Shown here: in pieces, positions 51,701 to 59,171 of the stretch | Layout of the letters: every line of letters starts with the position of its first letter | Position numbering within the stretch: the stretch's first letter is position 1 | NCBI GenBank assembly: GCA_910587595.1 | Contig: CAJULQ010000001.1 | Coordinates: 186,001 to 250,000 of the forward strand | DNA from: an uncultured Christensenellaceae bacterium | GTDB lineage: Bacteria; Bacillota; Clostridia; Christensenellales; Pumilibacteraceae | Direction of reading: 5' to 3' | DNA: 64,000 bases | The notes under the pieces: generated by a model | What the model saw: the letters and a program-made list of their open reading frames with translations, nothing else | What the model was told of the DNA's origin: nothing | Database searches by the model: none | Position numbers and translations under genes: made by a program

Positions 51701-53066
51701 CATACGAAAATATGGGCTCGGCATTGGCGGCCGCCACTGTTTGCAATTGCTCGAACAAAGCGTTTATATCGTCCGTATCCGCCGCGTAGCAAGGAAAGAA
51801 CAACACGGTGGCATGCTTTTTCGCAGACAGCGTTTCGGGCGCGTAAGAGGGCAAATAACGCCGTTTAGAGAAACGTTTGCCCGCTCGTTGCATAACAAAG
51901 TGCACGACAAAGGCAAAAATAGGCAACGCAAGCAACGCGTACAGCCACCCGAGCGCGGGCATAGAAAAAGCCGCTATTACGGCAAGCGCCGCCACGGCCG
52001 CCGCACTGCCCGCCGCCCAAAGCCGCTGCGCCCCTTTGCGCTTAACGGATGGCAACACGTAAAACGAAAGGTCTTTGCCGTCCCGCGCGGCGCGAAACAA
52101 AATTTCTTGCGCCACGCTCTTTTCGGGCGCGCGTTGCTTTTTGGCGCGCGCGGCAATCTCGTGCAAATACATGGCTTGCGTGGCCGTGCCAAGCAATGAA
52201 AACGTGGCGTCGCCCTCTTGCAATTGCGCATACACGGGCGAAAGCGAACACACGAACGCGTCGGTCAAAAAGGCGTCGAGCGCATGCAACGAACGCACCG
52301 CCGCCCCCACGCGCGCGTTATATCCGGCCGCGCCGGCATAAAAACTTTCGCGCCGTCGGTATGCGTCCGAAAGCGCGGCGCCGTCTTCGTTCGCGCAACT
52401 TGTTTTGGTAAAACCGTATACATAACTGTTGTAGCGTATAAAAGCGGGATCTGCCCGTCCCGCACGCGCGTCGTGTTCGCCGCGCTCTATGAGCGCCGTC
52501 ATGTTTTCTATCTTTTGCGCGTACATAGCGATATACTCGCACAAGCACAGCCGCAACATGTTGCCGAGCGCGCAGATCTCCGCGTAAGAAAGCGGCGTTT
52601 CGGCGCAATAACCGTGCACCGCGTGCCGCACCGCATCGGCGTGCAATACGCCGCCGTTCGATTTTACCAACAGTTCGCAAAGACCGTACAGACGCGGGCG
52701 GCCGTGCGCATGCGGCAACCTACGGAACGCCCGCCGCGCCGCCGCGGCCGATGCCGTGGCCTCGTCTATTTTATAGAACGAATCGAAAAAAGTACGCTCG
52801 CACGCTTCGAGCGTTTTGCCGCTTGCCAATCGTTTGCCCACCGCGCGACGGGCGGCATACAGCTTGCGTTTTATTTCCCGCATGCCGATACCGTTTCCTT
52901 TATAGGTGCGCTTTGCCCCGTAGGCCAGCGCCGACAGCATGTATCCCAACTTTTCGCCCGTTAAAACGCCGCGCGCGGCAAAAGCGGGCGCGGCCGCGCG
53001 ACGGGCGGACAAAATCAAATATACGATACAAGCAACGGCAATCAGAACGCATATACACAACATCAT
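45771..53066 (-). CDS. cyclic beta-1,2-glucan synthase-like protein (GT84-glycoamylase-GH94)
   Basis: This 2431-residue, multi-domain membrane enzyme is built like NdvB/Cgs, which polymerises, length-controls and cyclises beta-1,2-glucan. An N-terminal helix and a pair near 350-395 frame a glycosyltransferase domain with VTLDADT near 548 and RWLRGDWQLLPYV near 680, followed by membrane helices to about 870. A glycoamylase-like domain (about 880-1300) includes YNWYDCHTLAVLPARFVST and SWTGGMFEYLMARLF. The C-terminal GH94 phosphorylase-like domain has RGGDWNDAMDKVGAAGVGES near residue 2115, whose Asp is the expected catalytic acid. ATG 53066 has no clear ribosome site. Substrate cannot be confirmed. 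Confidence 0.85.
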   Translation of the reverse strand: MMLCICVLIAVACIVYLILSARRAAAPAFAARGVLTGEKLGYMLSALAYGAKRTYKGNGIGMREIKRKLYAARRAVGKRLASGKTLEACERTFFDSFYKIDEATASAAAARRAFRRLPHAHGRPRLYGLCELLVKSNGGVLHADAVRHAVHGYCAETPLSYAEICALGNMLRLCLCEYIAMYAQKIENMTALIERGEHDARAGRADPAFIRYNSYVYGFTKTSCANEDGAALSDAYRRRESFYAGAAGYNARVGAAVRSLHALDAFLTDAFVCSLSPVYAQLQEGDATFSLLGTATQAMYLHEIAARAKKQRAPEKSVAQEILFRAARDGKDLSFYVLPSVKRKGAQRLWAAGSAAAVAALAVIAAFSMPALGWLYALLALPIFAFVVHFVMQRAGKRFSKRRYLPSYAPETLSAKKHATVLFFPCYAADTDDINALFEQLQTVAAANAEPIFSYAVLLDYPKSGNIAAENDAALNEAVRAAYEKLGDLRDRVCVLVRARARIRGEESWQGYEKKRGAVLDFNRYVLTGEGDFMLTFGARPAAKYAVTLDADTVLCDAVSLVCAKAHPYCADTAVLSLTCKARVRRSPFSKLYGGETGPGRYREQAFNLFNDLFGIGNFTGKGIYDIALFNKRLEGLFPDNRILSHDYAEGAAAGCLDSSVCAAEDVPQTFAESFTRDLRWLRGDWQLLPYVLPRVTNKAGERVASPLPVAARWSILSNLVLSLVPVAQMLVLLLSLFTGVPAAVWVLAALPMLLRAVCALGSLPYCARQTLYEWLRCLIDLALLPTVAAYKVCAVAVTLYRLCVGKKLLEWRVFAHAQGKVSLLPNAVAAIVFTASAAVFGLSPFYYGVSALFLAGIAAAWLLSLSAAPAAAPSDALLARLTDAAKHTFAYFAAQEEKFLLPCDCYQEDNRMGWCARTSPTNIGMALVAYAAAFELGLIDKARLLAFAERIVSAVERCEKWHGHLYNWYDCHTLAVLPARFVSTVDSGNFLASLSLLTTYADGTLRDRMEALIAAADFRPLLDNKRKLLYIGYDDEQKTTTPNHYDLLGSESALTYLLACGYGKIPKEAFYRLDRHGVRAGRAITVYSWTGGMFEYLMARLFTAPPSDTLYAQAMRGAVRAHMRYARREKSEVWGVSECRYAAFDDAGGNLYRAFGVPDIAHSQVPEKPPFAPYAAFLALPYCGEKAFIRTLNAYAERGASGAFGYCESYRDGVAVRSYMTHHQGMTIAACANAVKNDALPARLLSLPQWRAAQLLCGESMLTRAKRKKSFKTSGEPQPLADEGVYIGKCARLSAVATQEEVYLQYGGQRLLQNLHVSVTDGKHAELLRGAFTARDGAVWQGRDKNAMWTCEMHVLPAPLGATVTVSYRNVSGGKRRMRFAVWGDPVLSRIEDYESHPAYARLFIQTKQDEQQRSIAARRKGESLALLLTVPEQSGVRYIGDKCALTGRGRPTDARQSGNPVLSAVWQAELGAGEEVSYTCVFAVAENTEQAEYAVRLAAADCVARYKGAALSLSRAVSSYARKTAGQLARGEWGACMHGDVPPDKQTVAIEITERTLCALSRTLSDLRLLYAAGFRFHTVLFCRKYKGEYPTLFFDAEHAVERSGIRGDAEGCRICVLQCSAEQYAALKKHAPLPIEQSRVKVAGGKLVPYVADKEKPKQTTYTAARREKDEATLCALLPPIKKALGYGGFAADGAYVLPRTDTPAPWCNIMGNGEVGTVVSESGGGFTFGENARQYKFTEWSNDPVGDAVSELLAIVSDTESRSVTARPLSKGVYGTVHALGHTDFYSVYRGVQAHCKVFIARQQSRKIYELTVRNGNAAAVEFTAVCAVKAVLGDFRRNTAASLRAENVQNGVRIVSAASGCEAHLCCDGLALPVGADIADGEVRLYRDLSRCRHFWGVAAPVRLAAGESVTLRFSLSAAAVEDFADIEEQATQAALFYKRLPRITFDGEYGYLTEWLPYQVYNSRFAARTGFYQVSGAYGFRDQLQDALALLYCDPALTRSHILECARHQFKEGDVQHWWHPPAVGVRTHVCDDRLWLVYTACAYAAHTGDTAVFDESVPFLRDVPIAPQDASVYTAAEYSVEHASLREHCLRAIAVSCDFGAHGLVRMRGGDWNDAMDKVGAAGVGESVWCTMFLYKAIDMFLPYVKDVETCARLRERAKDLYAAVCAAFGDGRFYRAYTDDGRILGAPQADACRIDLLTQSWSVLAGIGNAEQKNAALDSAFELLCDGEHKIIKLFDPPFSSPDGVGYIGNYPQGVRENGGQYTQAAVWYVYALFCAGQTERACKLLRWLSPAHRTRTEQEAIAYSVEPYVSAADVYAGDLAGKGGWTWYTGSASWLYQCLIEQYAGISVRGDVLRFSPHLPADTKELNVRVRFEGDIIRIKIVNGSGRGEWRVRIGEVVYNTSALKLTKGLVGKEIAVVRLPH

Positions 53067-53092
53067 AATATCCGATTATGTCCGCAAAAGCA

Positions 53093-53127
53093 TAAAAATA
53101 AACGCGGAAAACGCAAAGCTTTCCGCG
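53093..53127 (-). terminator. terminator of rnpB
   Basis: Stem CGCGGAAA with TTTCCGCG (GC-rich base, 9-base loop) is followed on the minus strand by TTTATTTTTAT. It falls just after the 3' end of the RNase P RNA. Confidence 0.75.
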
Positions 53128-53134
53128 CCGATTG

Positions 53135-53460
53135 GCGAGCATGACCTGTAAGCCGAATTCTGTCGAGAACGGTTATCTGTCTAGTTCTTTCGTTGCCGAA
53201 AGAATCGAGCGATTCGGGAGCGGCCGGAACAAGCCATAGCTCCGCATCTTGCACCGAATGGGGTTTACATAGCCTCCCGCGTCGCCGCGGGAGCGGTGGG
53301 CTCTTACCCCGCCTTTCCATCCTTACCCGAAAATCGGGCGGTTTATTTCTGTTGCACTGTCCTTGAAGTCGCCTTCACCGGTAGTTAGCCGGCATTCTGT
53401 TCCTACGGTGTTCGGACTTTCCTCGTGCCTTGCGGCACGCAACCGTTCGGTCATCTCGTT
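53135..53460 (-). ncRNA. rnpB: RNase P RNA
   Basis: This is the catalytic RNA that trims the 5' leader of tRNA precursors. The conserved 5' core GAGGAAAGTCCGAACACC and the 3' core ACAGAATTCGGCTTACAGG are both present. The P8-P9 region GGTAAGAGCCCACCG also occurs. The 5' end (GAG...TGACC) can pair with the 3' end (GGTCA...CTC) as helix P1, which fixes the limits at about 53459 and 53136 with an error of a few bases. It appears to be the common bacterial type A form, but subtype was not proven. It lies between sigK and the glucan-synthase-like gene. Confidence 0.93.
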
Positions 53461-53522
53461 ACACAGTATACCACACCCCGCCCGTTTAGGCAATCTTTTT
53501 GGGGCGCTAAATAAAATTTCGC

Positions 53523-54218
53523 CTATTCCTCGCCCACGCGCATCTGTTTGGAGATCTTGCCGATGGCCTTTTTCTCGATACGCGACACGTAACTGCGCGA
53601 AATATCCAATTTGTCGGCGATTTCCAATTGCGTGTATGAACGCGGTTCGCCGATACCGTAGCGCATACAGATGATCTTGTGTTCGCGTCCCGACAGCGTG
53701 GAATCGATCACTTTGCGCACTTTTTCGAGCAGCATGCCCGTTTCCACTTGCTTGAAAACGCTTTCCTCTTTCATGGGCAGAATATCCATGAGCGTGATTT
53801 CGTTGCCCTCTTTGTCTACCCCCACCGACTCGCCCAAGCTGATGTTGCCGCGGTGCTTTTTGTTGGCGCGTATGTACATGAGTATCTCGTTTTCTATACA
53901 TTTGGCGGCATAGGTGGCCAACTGACTGCCCTTGCCGTAGGCAAACGTTTCGATGCCTTTGATAAGACCGATACTGCCCACCGAGATGAGATCGTCCGCC
54001 TCGCCTGCGTTGGAATATTTTTTTACGATGTGCGCCACCAACCGCAGATTGTGGCGAATGAGCTTTTCGCGCGCCGCGCCGTCGCCCGCGTGTGCGCGCT
54101 CTATGCAATCTTTTTCTTCTTCGGGCGAAAGCGGTTGCGGAAACGAGCCCTTGTTGTTCACATACGAGGTAAAACAAAAAACCTTGCTTAAAAAGGTGAG
54201 AAAACTTTCGAAGATCAT
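53523..54218 (-). CDS. sigK: late mother-cell sporulation sigma factor SigK, uninterrupted
   Basis: The 231-residue sigma factor closely follows SigK: the hydrophobic pro-sequence (LTFLSKVFCFTSYVNNKGSF), then PQPLSPEEEKDCIERA, LIRHNLRLVAHIVKKYSNAG, ADDLISVGSIGLIKGIETF and ATYAAKCIENEILMYIRA. The C-terminal region 4 is TQLEIADKLDISRSYVSRIEKKA. In the mother cell it directs coat and late sporulation genes after processing of the pro-sequence. There is no skin-like insertion. ATG 54218 has AAGGGG about 9 bases upstream; ATG 54224 is too close. It lies after a SigE-type promoter and before rnpB. Confidence 0.9.
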   Translation of the reverse strand: MIFESFLTFLSKVFCFTSYVNNKGSFPQPLSPEEEKDCIERAHAGDGAAREKLIRHNLRLVAHIVKKYSNAGEADDLISVGSIGLIKGIETFAYGKGSQLATYAAKCIENEILMYIRANKKHRGNISLGESVGVDKEGNEITLMDILPMKEESVFKQVETGMLLEKVRKVIDSTLSGREHKIICMRYGIGEPRSYTQLEIADKLDISRSYVSRIEKKAIGKISKQMRVGEE

Positions 54219-54256
54219 GCGCATACACCCCTTGTCGCTACAATTCGCGACCTTAC

Positions 54257-54285
54257 AGTATATGCCGTTATTTGTCGAAATTTGC
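54257..54285 (-). promoter_or_regulatory. candidate SigE-type promoter of sigK
   Basis: GCAAATT at 54285-54279 and CATATACT at 54264-54257 are 14 bases apart. They match the SigE consensus KMATATT / CATACAHT at 6 of 7 and 7 of 8 positions. No SigA-like -35 lies at the right distance from the overlapping TATACT. SigE control of sigK is established in B. subtilis. Confidence 0.6.
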
Positions 54286-54305
54286 CGCTTTTTTGCTTTT
54301 TCCGC

Positions 54306-54340
54306 TAAAAAAGCCCGACGTACTTTTAGATACGCGGGCT
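54306..54340 (-). terminator. terminator of the rnj-trmR-trhP operon
   Basis: Stem AGCCCG-CGTA with TACG-T-CGGGCT and an 8-base loop is followed by six T residues. It is 44 bases after the U32 peptidase-family stop codon. Confidence 0.85.
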
Positions 54341-54383
54341 GATATACAAGGGGTTTTCTTTGATCGTAAGCGTGCGGCGCGCT

Positions 54384-55598
54384 CTACTTTTTCGTTTTCT
54401 TGCGCAAAATGTCCCCCGCCGATAAGCAAAAAGGAACGGGCATTTGCAACAACTGTTGCACGTTTTTGGCGTCTTTTACTTCGTTGCCGTCGGCGTCGCG
54501 CATGGCGGGCACCGCAAACGTTTTGCCGAACGCGTCGCTCGGCGAAAGCACTTCTACCGTGTCGCCCGCGCAAAAACGGTTACGCTGTTCCACCGTGGCC
54601 ACGCCGTGCGCGTATCCGCGCACCAATGCGCACATTTCATGCGTTTGTTCGGGTTTGGCCGATATCGTATACTGTTGCGCCGCCCCGAAATAAAAACCCG
54701 TGTGAAAAGCGCGGTGGCCGGTTTTATACGGTTCGTCTTGTAAGGCGTCGGGCAAAACAAAATGCGCGGGATCGCGGCGGTACGCGTCTATGGCGCGGCG
54801 GTATGCGTTCACCACCGTGGCCGCATAGTAGGCCGTTTTGGCGCGCCCCTCTATTTTGAAACTCGTCACGCCCGCGTCGATCAGCTTGTCGAGATAGGGC
54901 AACATGTTAAGATCTTTGCTGTTGAGAATATAGGTGCCTCTTTCGTCTTGCGAAATAGGAAAATACTGCCCTTCCCGCGTCTTTTCGGCCAGTGCGTATT
55001 CCCAACGGCAACTTTGCGCGCAAGCCCCGCGGTTGCCGCTCCGCTCCGTGGTTACCGCGCTCAGCAAACAACGCCCCGAATAGGCCACGCACATCGCCCC
55101 ATGCACGAACGCCTCGATCTCCACATGAGGCGGCAATGCGTCGCGCATGCGCCGTATATCGTCGAGCGGCACTTCGCGCGCCAGCACGATACGTTGCACG
55201 CCTTGCTCCGCCCAAAAACGCGCCGCCGCGCTGTTGGTGGCGTTGGCTTGCGTGGAAAGGTGCACGGCCAAAGCGGGCGCGCACGCGCGCACGGTGGCCA
55301 ACACGCCCGGATCGGACACGATCACGCCGTCCGCCCCCGCTCCTTCTAAAAAGCGCGCGTACTCGGCTATGGGCGCCAAGTCGCTATCGAACGCGTAAAT
55401 ATTGAGCGTGACGTACGCTTTTTTGCCGCGCGCATGACAAAACCGCACGGCATCCGCCAATTGGTCGTTATCGAAGTTATCGCAATACGCGCGCAAGCCG
55501 AACGCTTTGCCGGCCATATATACCGCGTCCGCGCCGAAATACAAAGCCGTTTCCAATTTTTCTCGGTTGCCCGCCGGCGCCAATAATTCTAATTGCAT
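54384..55598 (-). CDS. U32 peptidase-family tRNA hydroxylation protein (TrhP-like)
   Basis: The 404 residues begin LELLAPAGNREKLETALYFGADAVY, a U32 signature, and have the cysteine-bearing region SGRCLLSAVTTERSGNRGACAQSCRW near residue 165-190, which likely binds a cluster. TrhP proteins add the hydroxyl at U34 of tRNA in the wobble position (ho5U). The adjacent upstream TrmR-like gene strongly supports this role over proteolysis, since trmR-trhP pairs occur in B. subtilis (yrrM-yrrN-yrrO). Only one U32 gene is seen here. It overlaps the upstream gene by 10 bases. Confidence 0.8.
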   Translation of the reverse strand: MQLELLAPAGNREKLETALYFGADAVYMAGKAFGLRAYCDNFDNDQLADAVRFCHARGKKAYVTLNIYAFDSDLAPIAEYARFLEGAGADGVIVSDPGVLATVRACAPALAVHLSTQANATNSAAARFWAEQGVQRIVLAREVPLDDIRRMRDALPPHVEIEAFVHGAMCVAYSGRCLLSAVTTERSGNRGACAQSCRWEYALAEKTREGQYFPISQDERGTYILNSKDLNMLPYLDKLIDAGVTSFKIEGRAKTAYYAATVVNAYRRAIDAYRRDPAHFVLPDALQDEPYKTGHRAFHTGFYFGAAQQYTISAKPEQTHEMCALVRGYAHGVATVEQRNRFCAGDTVEVLSPSDAFGKTFAVPAMRDADGNEVKDAKNVQQLLQMPVPFCLSAGDILRKKTKK

Positions 55599-56275
55599 GC
55601 CGTTTTTTCCTCGCTGTCGTGTTTTGCGCCCCTTTTGATACTCAAACTCACGCCGTCGCCCACCGGCAATATGCTGGACAGTAGCGTATTGTCTGCCATC
55701 AGCTTATGTAAAAACAGATCGAGTTTGCCCACCAAGCCGCCTTTGTGGTTTTTTATCTCTTTTTCGCCCGACACCATGCCGTCATACAAAACGTTATCGC
55801 AAAACAAAATGCCGTTGGGTTGCAACAGTCGGCTGAGAAAGGGCAAATATTCGACATATTGCGCTTTGGGGCCGTCTAACAAAATAAAATCGAATGCGCC
55901 CGACAAATTGGGCACGACCACCGACGCGTCGCCGCAATAAAACACGACGCGGGACAAAAGCTTTTCGTCGGCAAAAAAGTGCTTGGCCGTGCTTATCCGT
56001 TCTTCGTCCAACTCCACCGAATACAGTTGCGATTGCGGCGCCGCTTTCAACATAAGCATGCCGCTGTACCCTATGGCGGTGCCGATCTCCAAAATGCGTT
56101 GCGGGCGCTGTAAGAGCACGGTCTGCCGCAAAAACGCGGCCGTTTCGGGCAACAGCACGGCGATCATGTGCTCGTCGGCAAAGCGCAAAATGCGCTCCTC
56201 CCAAGGCTCGGCGGGGCGCATTTGCAACAGTCGGCGTATATATTCGCTGGTAATACCGGGTGTTTTGAAGGGCAT
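55589..56275 (-). CDS. trmR: SAM-dependent O-methyltransferase, TrmR-like
   Basis: The 228-residue methyltransferase has LEIGTAIGYSGMLMLKAA (SAM-binding motif I), ILLDGPKAQYVEYLPFL and LFCDNVLYDGMV. These are shared with O-methyltransferase family 3 and with TrmR, which methylates 5-hydroxyuridine in tRNA to mo5U34. The pairing with a TrhP-like gene makes TrmR the best reading, though a catechol-type O-methyltransferase is not excluded by sequence alone. It lies 10 bases after rnj. Confidence 0.78.
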   Translation of the reverse strand: MPFKTPGITSEYIRRLLQMRPAEPWEERILRFADEHMIAVLLPETAAFLRQTVLLQRPQRILEIGTAIGYSGMLMLKAAPQSQLYSVELDEERISTAKHFFADEKLLSRVVFYCGDASVVVPNLSGAFDFILLDGPKAQYVEYLPFLSRLLQPNGILFCDNVLYDGMVSGEKEIKNHKGGLVGKLDLFLHKLMADNTLLSSILPVGDGVSLSIKRGAKHDSEEKTACN

Positions 56276-56285
56276 TGTCTTACGC

Positions 56286-57968
56286 TCAGTTTTCCAAAAT
56301 AAGCGAAAGGATCATGGGGTTGCGGCGCGTTTTGCGGAACAACAAACTTTTCAGTTCTTTGCGAATGGCGTTTTTCAATCCGTTGTAGTCGCCCGCTATC
56401 TCTTTCACGTCGGTTTGCGACACCACTTTGCGCACGATGTCTTTTGCCTCGTCGAACAGGTCGTCCTCTTTCTGATAGGCAAAACCGCGCGAGGTTATCT
56501 CGACGGCCGTCACTTCGCCCGAAACCGTGTTTACGCCCACCACGACCACAAACAATCCGTCTTCGGACAAATGCTTGCGATCGCGTAGCACCACGCTGCC
56601 CACGTCGCCCACGCCCAATCCGTCTACGAGCAAATACCCCGCGGACACATTGTCGCCGAACTTGATGGTCTTTTTGGTGACGTGCACGCAGTTGCCGATA
56701 TCGGTCAAGATAATGTTAGACGACGGCATGCCCATGCGCATAGCCAATTCGGCGTGCTTTTTCAAATGGCGATACTCGCCGTGCACGGGGATAAAATACT
56801 TGGGTTTGATCAACGAGTGGATGAGTTGCAATTCGTCTTGGCATGCGTGCCCCGAAACGTGCACCTCGGCCAAACGCTCGTAGATCACGCGCACGCCGTG
56901 GCGATACAAATTGTTGATCACGTTATACACCATGCGTTCGTTGCCGGGAATGGGCGACGCGGAAATCACCACCGTATCGTTATACCCCAAATGCACTTTG
57001 CTGAATTCGTCGCTCGCCATGCGGGTGAGCGCGCTCATCGGCTCGCCTTGGCTGCCCGTGGTGATGATCACAAGGTCTTTATCTTCCACCTTGTTGATCT
57101 TCTCGATATCCACCACCCAATCTTTGTTGTATTTGAGTTCGCCGATCTTGGCCGCGCAATCGGCCACGTTGATCATACTGCGCCCCGAAAACGCGATCTT
57201 GCGTTTGTATTTCACCGCCAGATCGATGATCTGTTGCAAGCGGTGTATGTTGGAGGCGAACGTGGCGATAAATATGCGGCGGTCGGCATTCTCGGCAAAT
57301 ATGTTGTTGAGAGAATTGCCCACCGTGGCCTCGCTCATCGAAGACCCTTTGCGTTCTACGTTGGTGCTTTCGGCCAACAACAGCAAAACGCCTTTCTGCC
57401 CCAGCTCGGCAATGCGTTGCAAGTCGATCATATTGCCGTCTATGGGCGTGTAATCCACCTTAAAGTCGCCCGTGTGGAACACAACACCCACCGGCGTGGT
57501 GATGGCAAGCGCGCACGATCCCGCCACCGAGTGGCTCACGCGCACAAATTCCACCTTGAAATTTTTGCCGAGGTTTATAACGCTCTGCGGTTTCACCGAA
57601 TTAAGGCTGATGTTTTCCATGCGGTGTTCGCGAAATTTGGATTCGAGCAACGCCAAAGTGAGCCGCGTGCCGTATACGGGCACATTGAGCTCTTTCAAGA
57701 TATACGGCAAACCGCCGATGTGGTCTTCGTGACCGTGCGTGAGCACGATGCCGCGCACTTTGTCGCGATTGGCGGTGAGATACGAAATATCGGGGATCAC
57801 CAAATCTACGCCCGGCATGTCGCCGTTGTTGGGAAACGCGCTTCCGCAATCCACGATCACGATATCCTCGCCGAATTCGAGCGCGGTCATATTTTTACCG
57901 ATTTCACCCACACCCCCAAGGAACACGACCTTGAGCGTGGGTTCTTTTCCGTTATTGGGTCTTTGCAA
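56286..57968 (-). CDS. rnj: ribonuclease J
   Basis: RNase J is a 5'-3' exonuclease and endonuclease of the beta-CASP metallo-beta-lactamase family. The 560 residues show LTHGHEDHIGGLPYI (HxHxDH zinc site) near residue 75, the beta-CASP domain with GRSMINVADCAAK, HVSGHACQDELQLIHSLIK and the C-terminal domain. The start is TTG 57968 with GGGAGG five bases upstream; an earlier in-frame TTG lies before that ribosome site. It is the first gene of the rnj-trmR-trhP operon. Confidence 0.95.
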   Translation of the reverse strand: MQRPNNGKEPTLKVVFLGGVGEIGKNMTALEFGEDIVIVDCGSAFPNNGDMPGVDLVIPDISYLTANRDKVRGIVLTHGHEDHIGGLPYILKELNVPVYGTRLTLALLESKFREHRMENISLNSVKPQSVINLGKNFKVEFVRVSHSVAGSCALAITTPVGVVFHTGDFKVDYTPIDGNMIDLQRIAELGQKGVLLLLAESTNVERKGSSMSEATVGNSLNNIFAENADRRIFIATFASNIHRLQQIIDLAVKYKRKIAFSGRSMINVADCAAKIGELKYNKDWVVDIEKINKVEDKDLVIITTGSQGEPMSALTRMASDEFSKVHLGYNDTVVISASPIPGNERMVYNVINNLYRHGVRVIYERLAEVHVSGHACQDELQLIHSLIKPKYFIPVHGEYRHLKKHAELAMRMGMPSSNIILTDIGNCVHVTKKTIKFGDNVSAGYLLVDGLGVGDVGSVVLRDRKHLSEDGLFVVVVGVNTVSGEVTAVEITSRGFAYQKEDDLFDEAKDIVRKVVSQTDVKEIAGDYNGLKNAIRKELKSLLFRKTRRNPMILSLILEN

Positions 57969-58018
57969 ATTATCCTCCCGCAATAATACAAATGCTATTT
58001 TTTTGAAATTCCATTTCT

Positions 58019-58047
58019 ATTATATAAGATAAGAGAATTTTTTGCAA
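58019..58047 (-). promoter_or_regulatory. SigA promoter of rnj-trmR-trhP
   Basis: TTGCAA at 58047-58042 and TATAAT at 58024-58019 are 17 bases apart. Confidence 0.8.
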
Positions 58048-58063
58048 GGTAAATTGCTTGCTT

Positions 58064-59050
58064 TTAGGAAAAATTTTTATAAATTTGTGTAGAATCGTGC
58101 AAGATGGCGGGCAACTCGCCTACGGGCAAACAATATCCCTCGCCCACGATCTCGCCGTAATGTCGGCCGTGCACCGTAACGTTTGGTAAGACCACGCACG
58201 ATTGCACGGCGGCGTCGGACGGTATGGCGGCGTTTTCGCCCACGATACTGCCCGCGCAACGCCCCGTTATGATAGACGAATAGGCCGCCAACGTAGGATC
58301 GGCACATCCCGTTTTGTGCGAAACGGTGCGAAAGCGGTTGAATGCTTTCGGGAAAAAGCCCCCGTCGCGCGCAACAAAGTTGGCCTCGTAATAGGCGCGC
58401 GGCGTGCCCAAATCGCTCCAAAATCCGTGGTGAAAATAGGCGCCGAGTTGGCCGTCGCGCACCAAGGCGGGAAAAAGGTCGCGCGAAAAATCGAACTTTA
58501 AGCCGCGCGGGATACGCGAAAGCGTTTTGCGATCTATGATATACACGCCGCAATTGACCACCCCGCTCTCGGCGGCATCGGCGGGTTTTTCGGTAAACGC
58601 GGTAACGCGGCCGTCGGGCGCGCACTCCACCAAACCGAACGCCCGCGGATCGTCCACATTGGTTACCGCCATGGTAACAAGTCGGCCGCTATGCACGTGG
58701 CTTTGCAACATAGCCGCGTAATCGATGTTCTCGAGCGCGTCGCCGCTTATCACGATAAATGTGTCGTCTAGGTAGTCGCACGCCGCACGCACCCCGCCGG
58801 CCGTTCCAAGCGGCACGTTTTCCACAAGGTAGCGCGCGCGCACGCCCGAATAACCGTCTACCCATGCCGTGATCTGTTCGGGATAATACCCGAGCGTGAA
58901 TACCGTATCGGTAATGCCGCAAGCGTGCAGATGCGACACCGCATAATCGAGCATGGGCGCGTTGGCTATGGGCAACATGGGTTTGGGCACTGTATCGGTC
59001 AACGGTTTCAGCCTACTGCCGAACCCTCCCGCCAAAATCACGGCGTTCAC
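58064..59050 (-). CDS. sugar-phosphate nucleotidyltransferase
   Basis: The 328-residue enzyme has the nucleotidyltransferase signature VILAGGFGSRLKPLT with KPMLPIAN at the N-terminus, LGTAGGVRAACDYL and GDALENI near residue 105. The C-terminal part has left-handed-helix-like hexapeptides (SIITGRCAGSIVGENAAIP). It activates a sugar-1-phosphate to an NDP-sugar; mannose-1-P guanylyl- or glucose-1-P transfer are the main options and cannot be distinguished. It probably feeds surface polysaccharide. The start is GTG 59050. Confidence 0.88.
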   Translation of the reverse strand: MNAVILAGGFGSRLKPLTDTVPKPMLPIANAPMLDYAVSHLHACGITDTVFTLGYYPEQITAWVDGYSGVRARYLVENVPLGTAGGVRAACDYLDDTFIVISGDALENIDYAAMLQSHVHSGRLVTMAVTNVDDPRAFGLVECAPDGRVTAFTEKPADAAESGVVNCGVYIIDRKTLSRIPRGLKFDFSRDLFPALVRDGQLGAYFHHGFWSDLGTPRAYYEANFVARDGGFFPKAFNRFRTVSHKTGCADPTLAAYSSIITGRCAGSIVGENAAIPSDAAVQSCVVLPNVTVHGRHYGEIVGEGYCLPVGELPAILHDSTQIYKNFS

Positions 59051-59120
59051 AAAAATACCTCTCTTACCGTTTTGCGTTAGTATTGGTGTATGCCCGCCCT
59101 TTTATTCCCCTATGGATACG

Positions 59121-59145
59121 AAAAAAGAGACCCCAAAGGATCTCT
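59121..59145 (-). terminator. terminator of the giant repeat protein gene
   Basis: Stem AGAGATCC with GGGTCTCT (one U-G) and a 4-base loop is followed by TTTTTT, 27 bases after the stop codon. Confidence 0.8.
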
Positions 59146-59171
59146 TTTTCTGTTTGGTTGCAAATTTTCTC

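Noticed and set aside
53323..54228. 301-codon frame over rnpB and sigK
   Set aside because: It crosses the RNase P RNA and reads sigK in a wrong frame.
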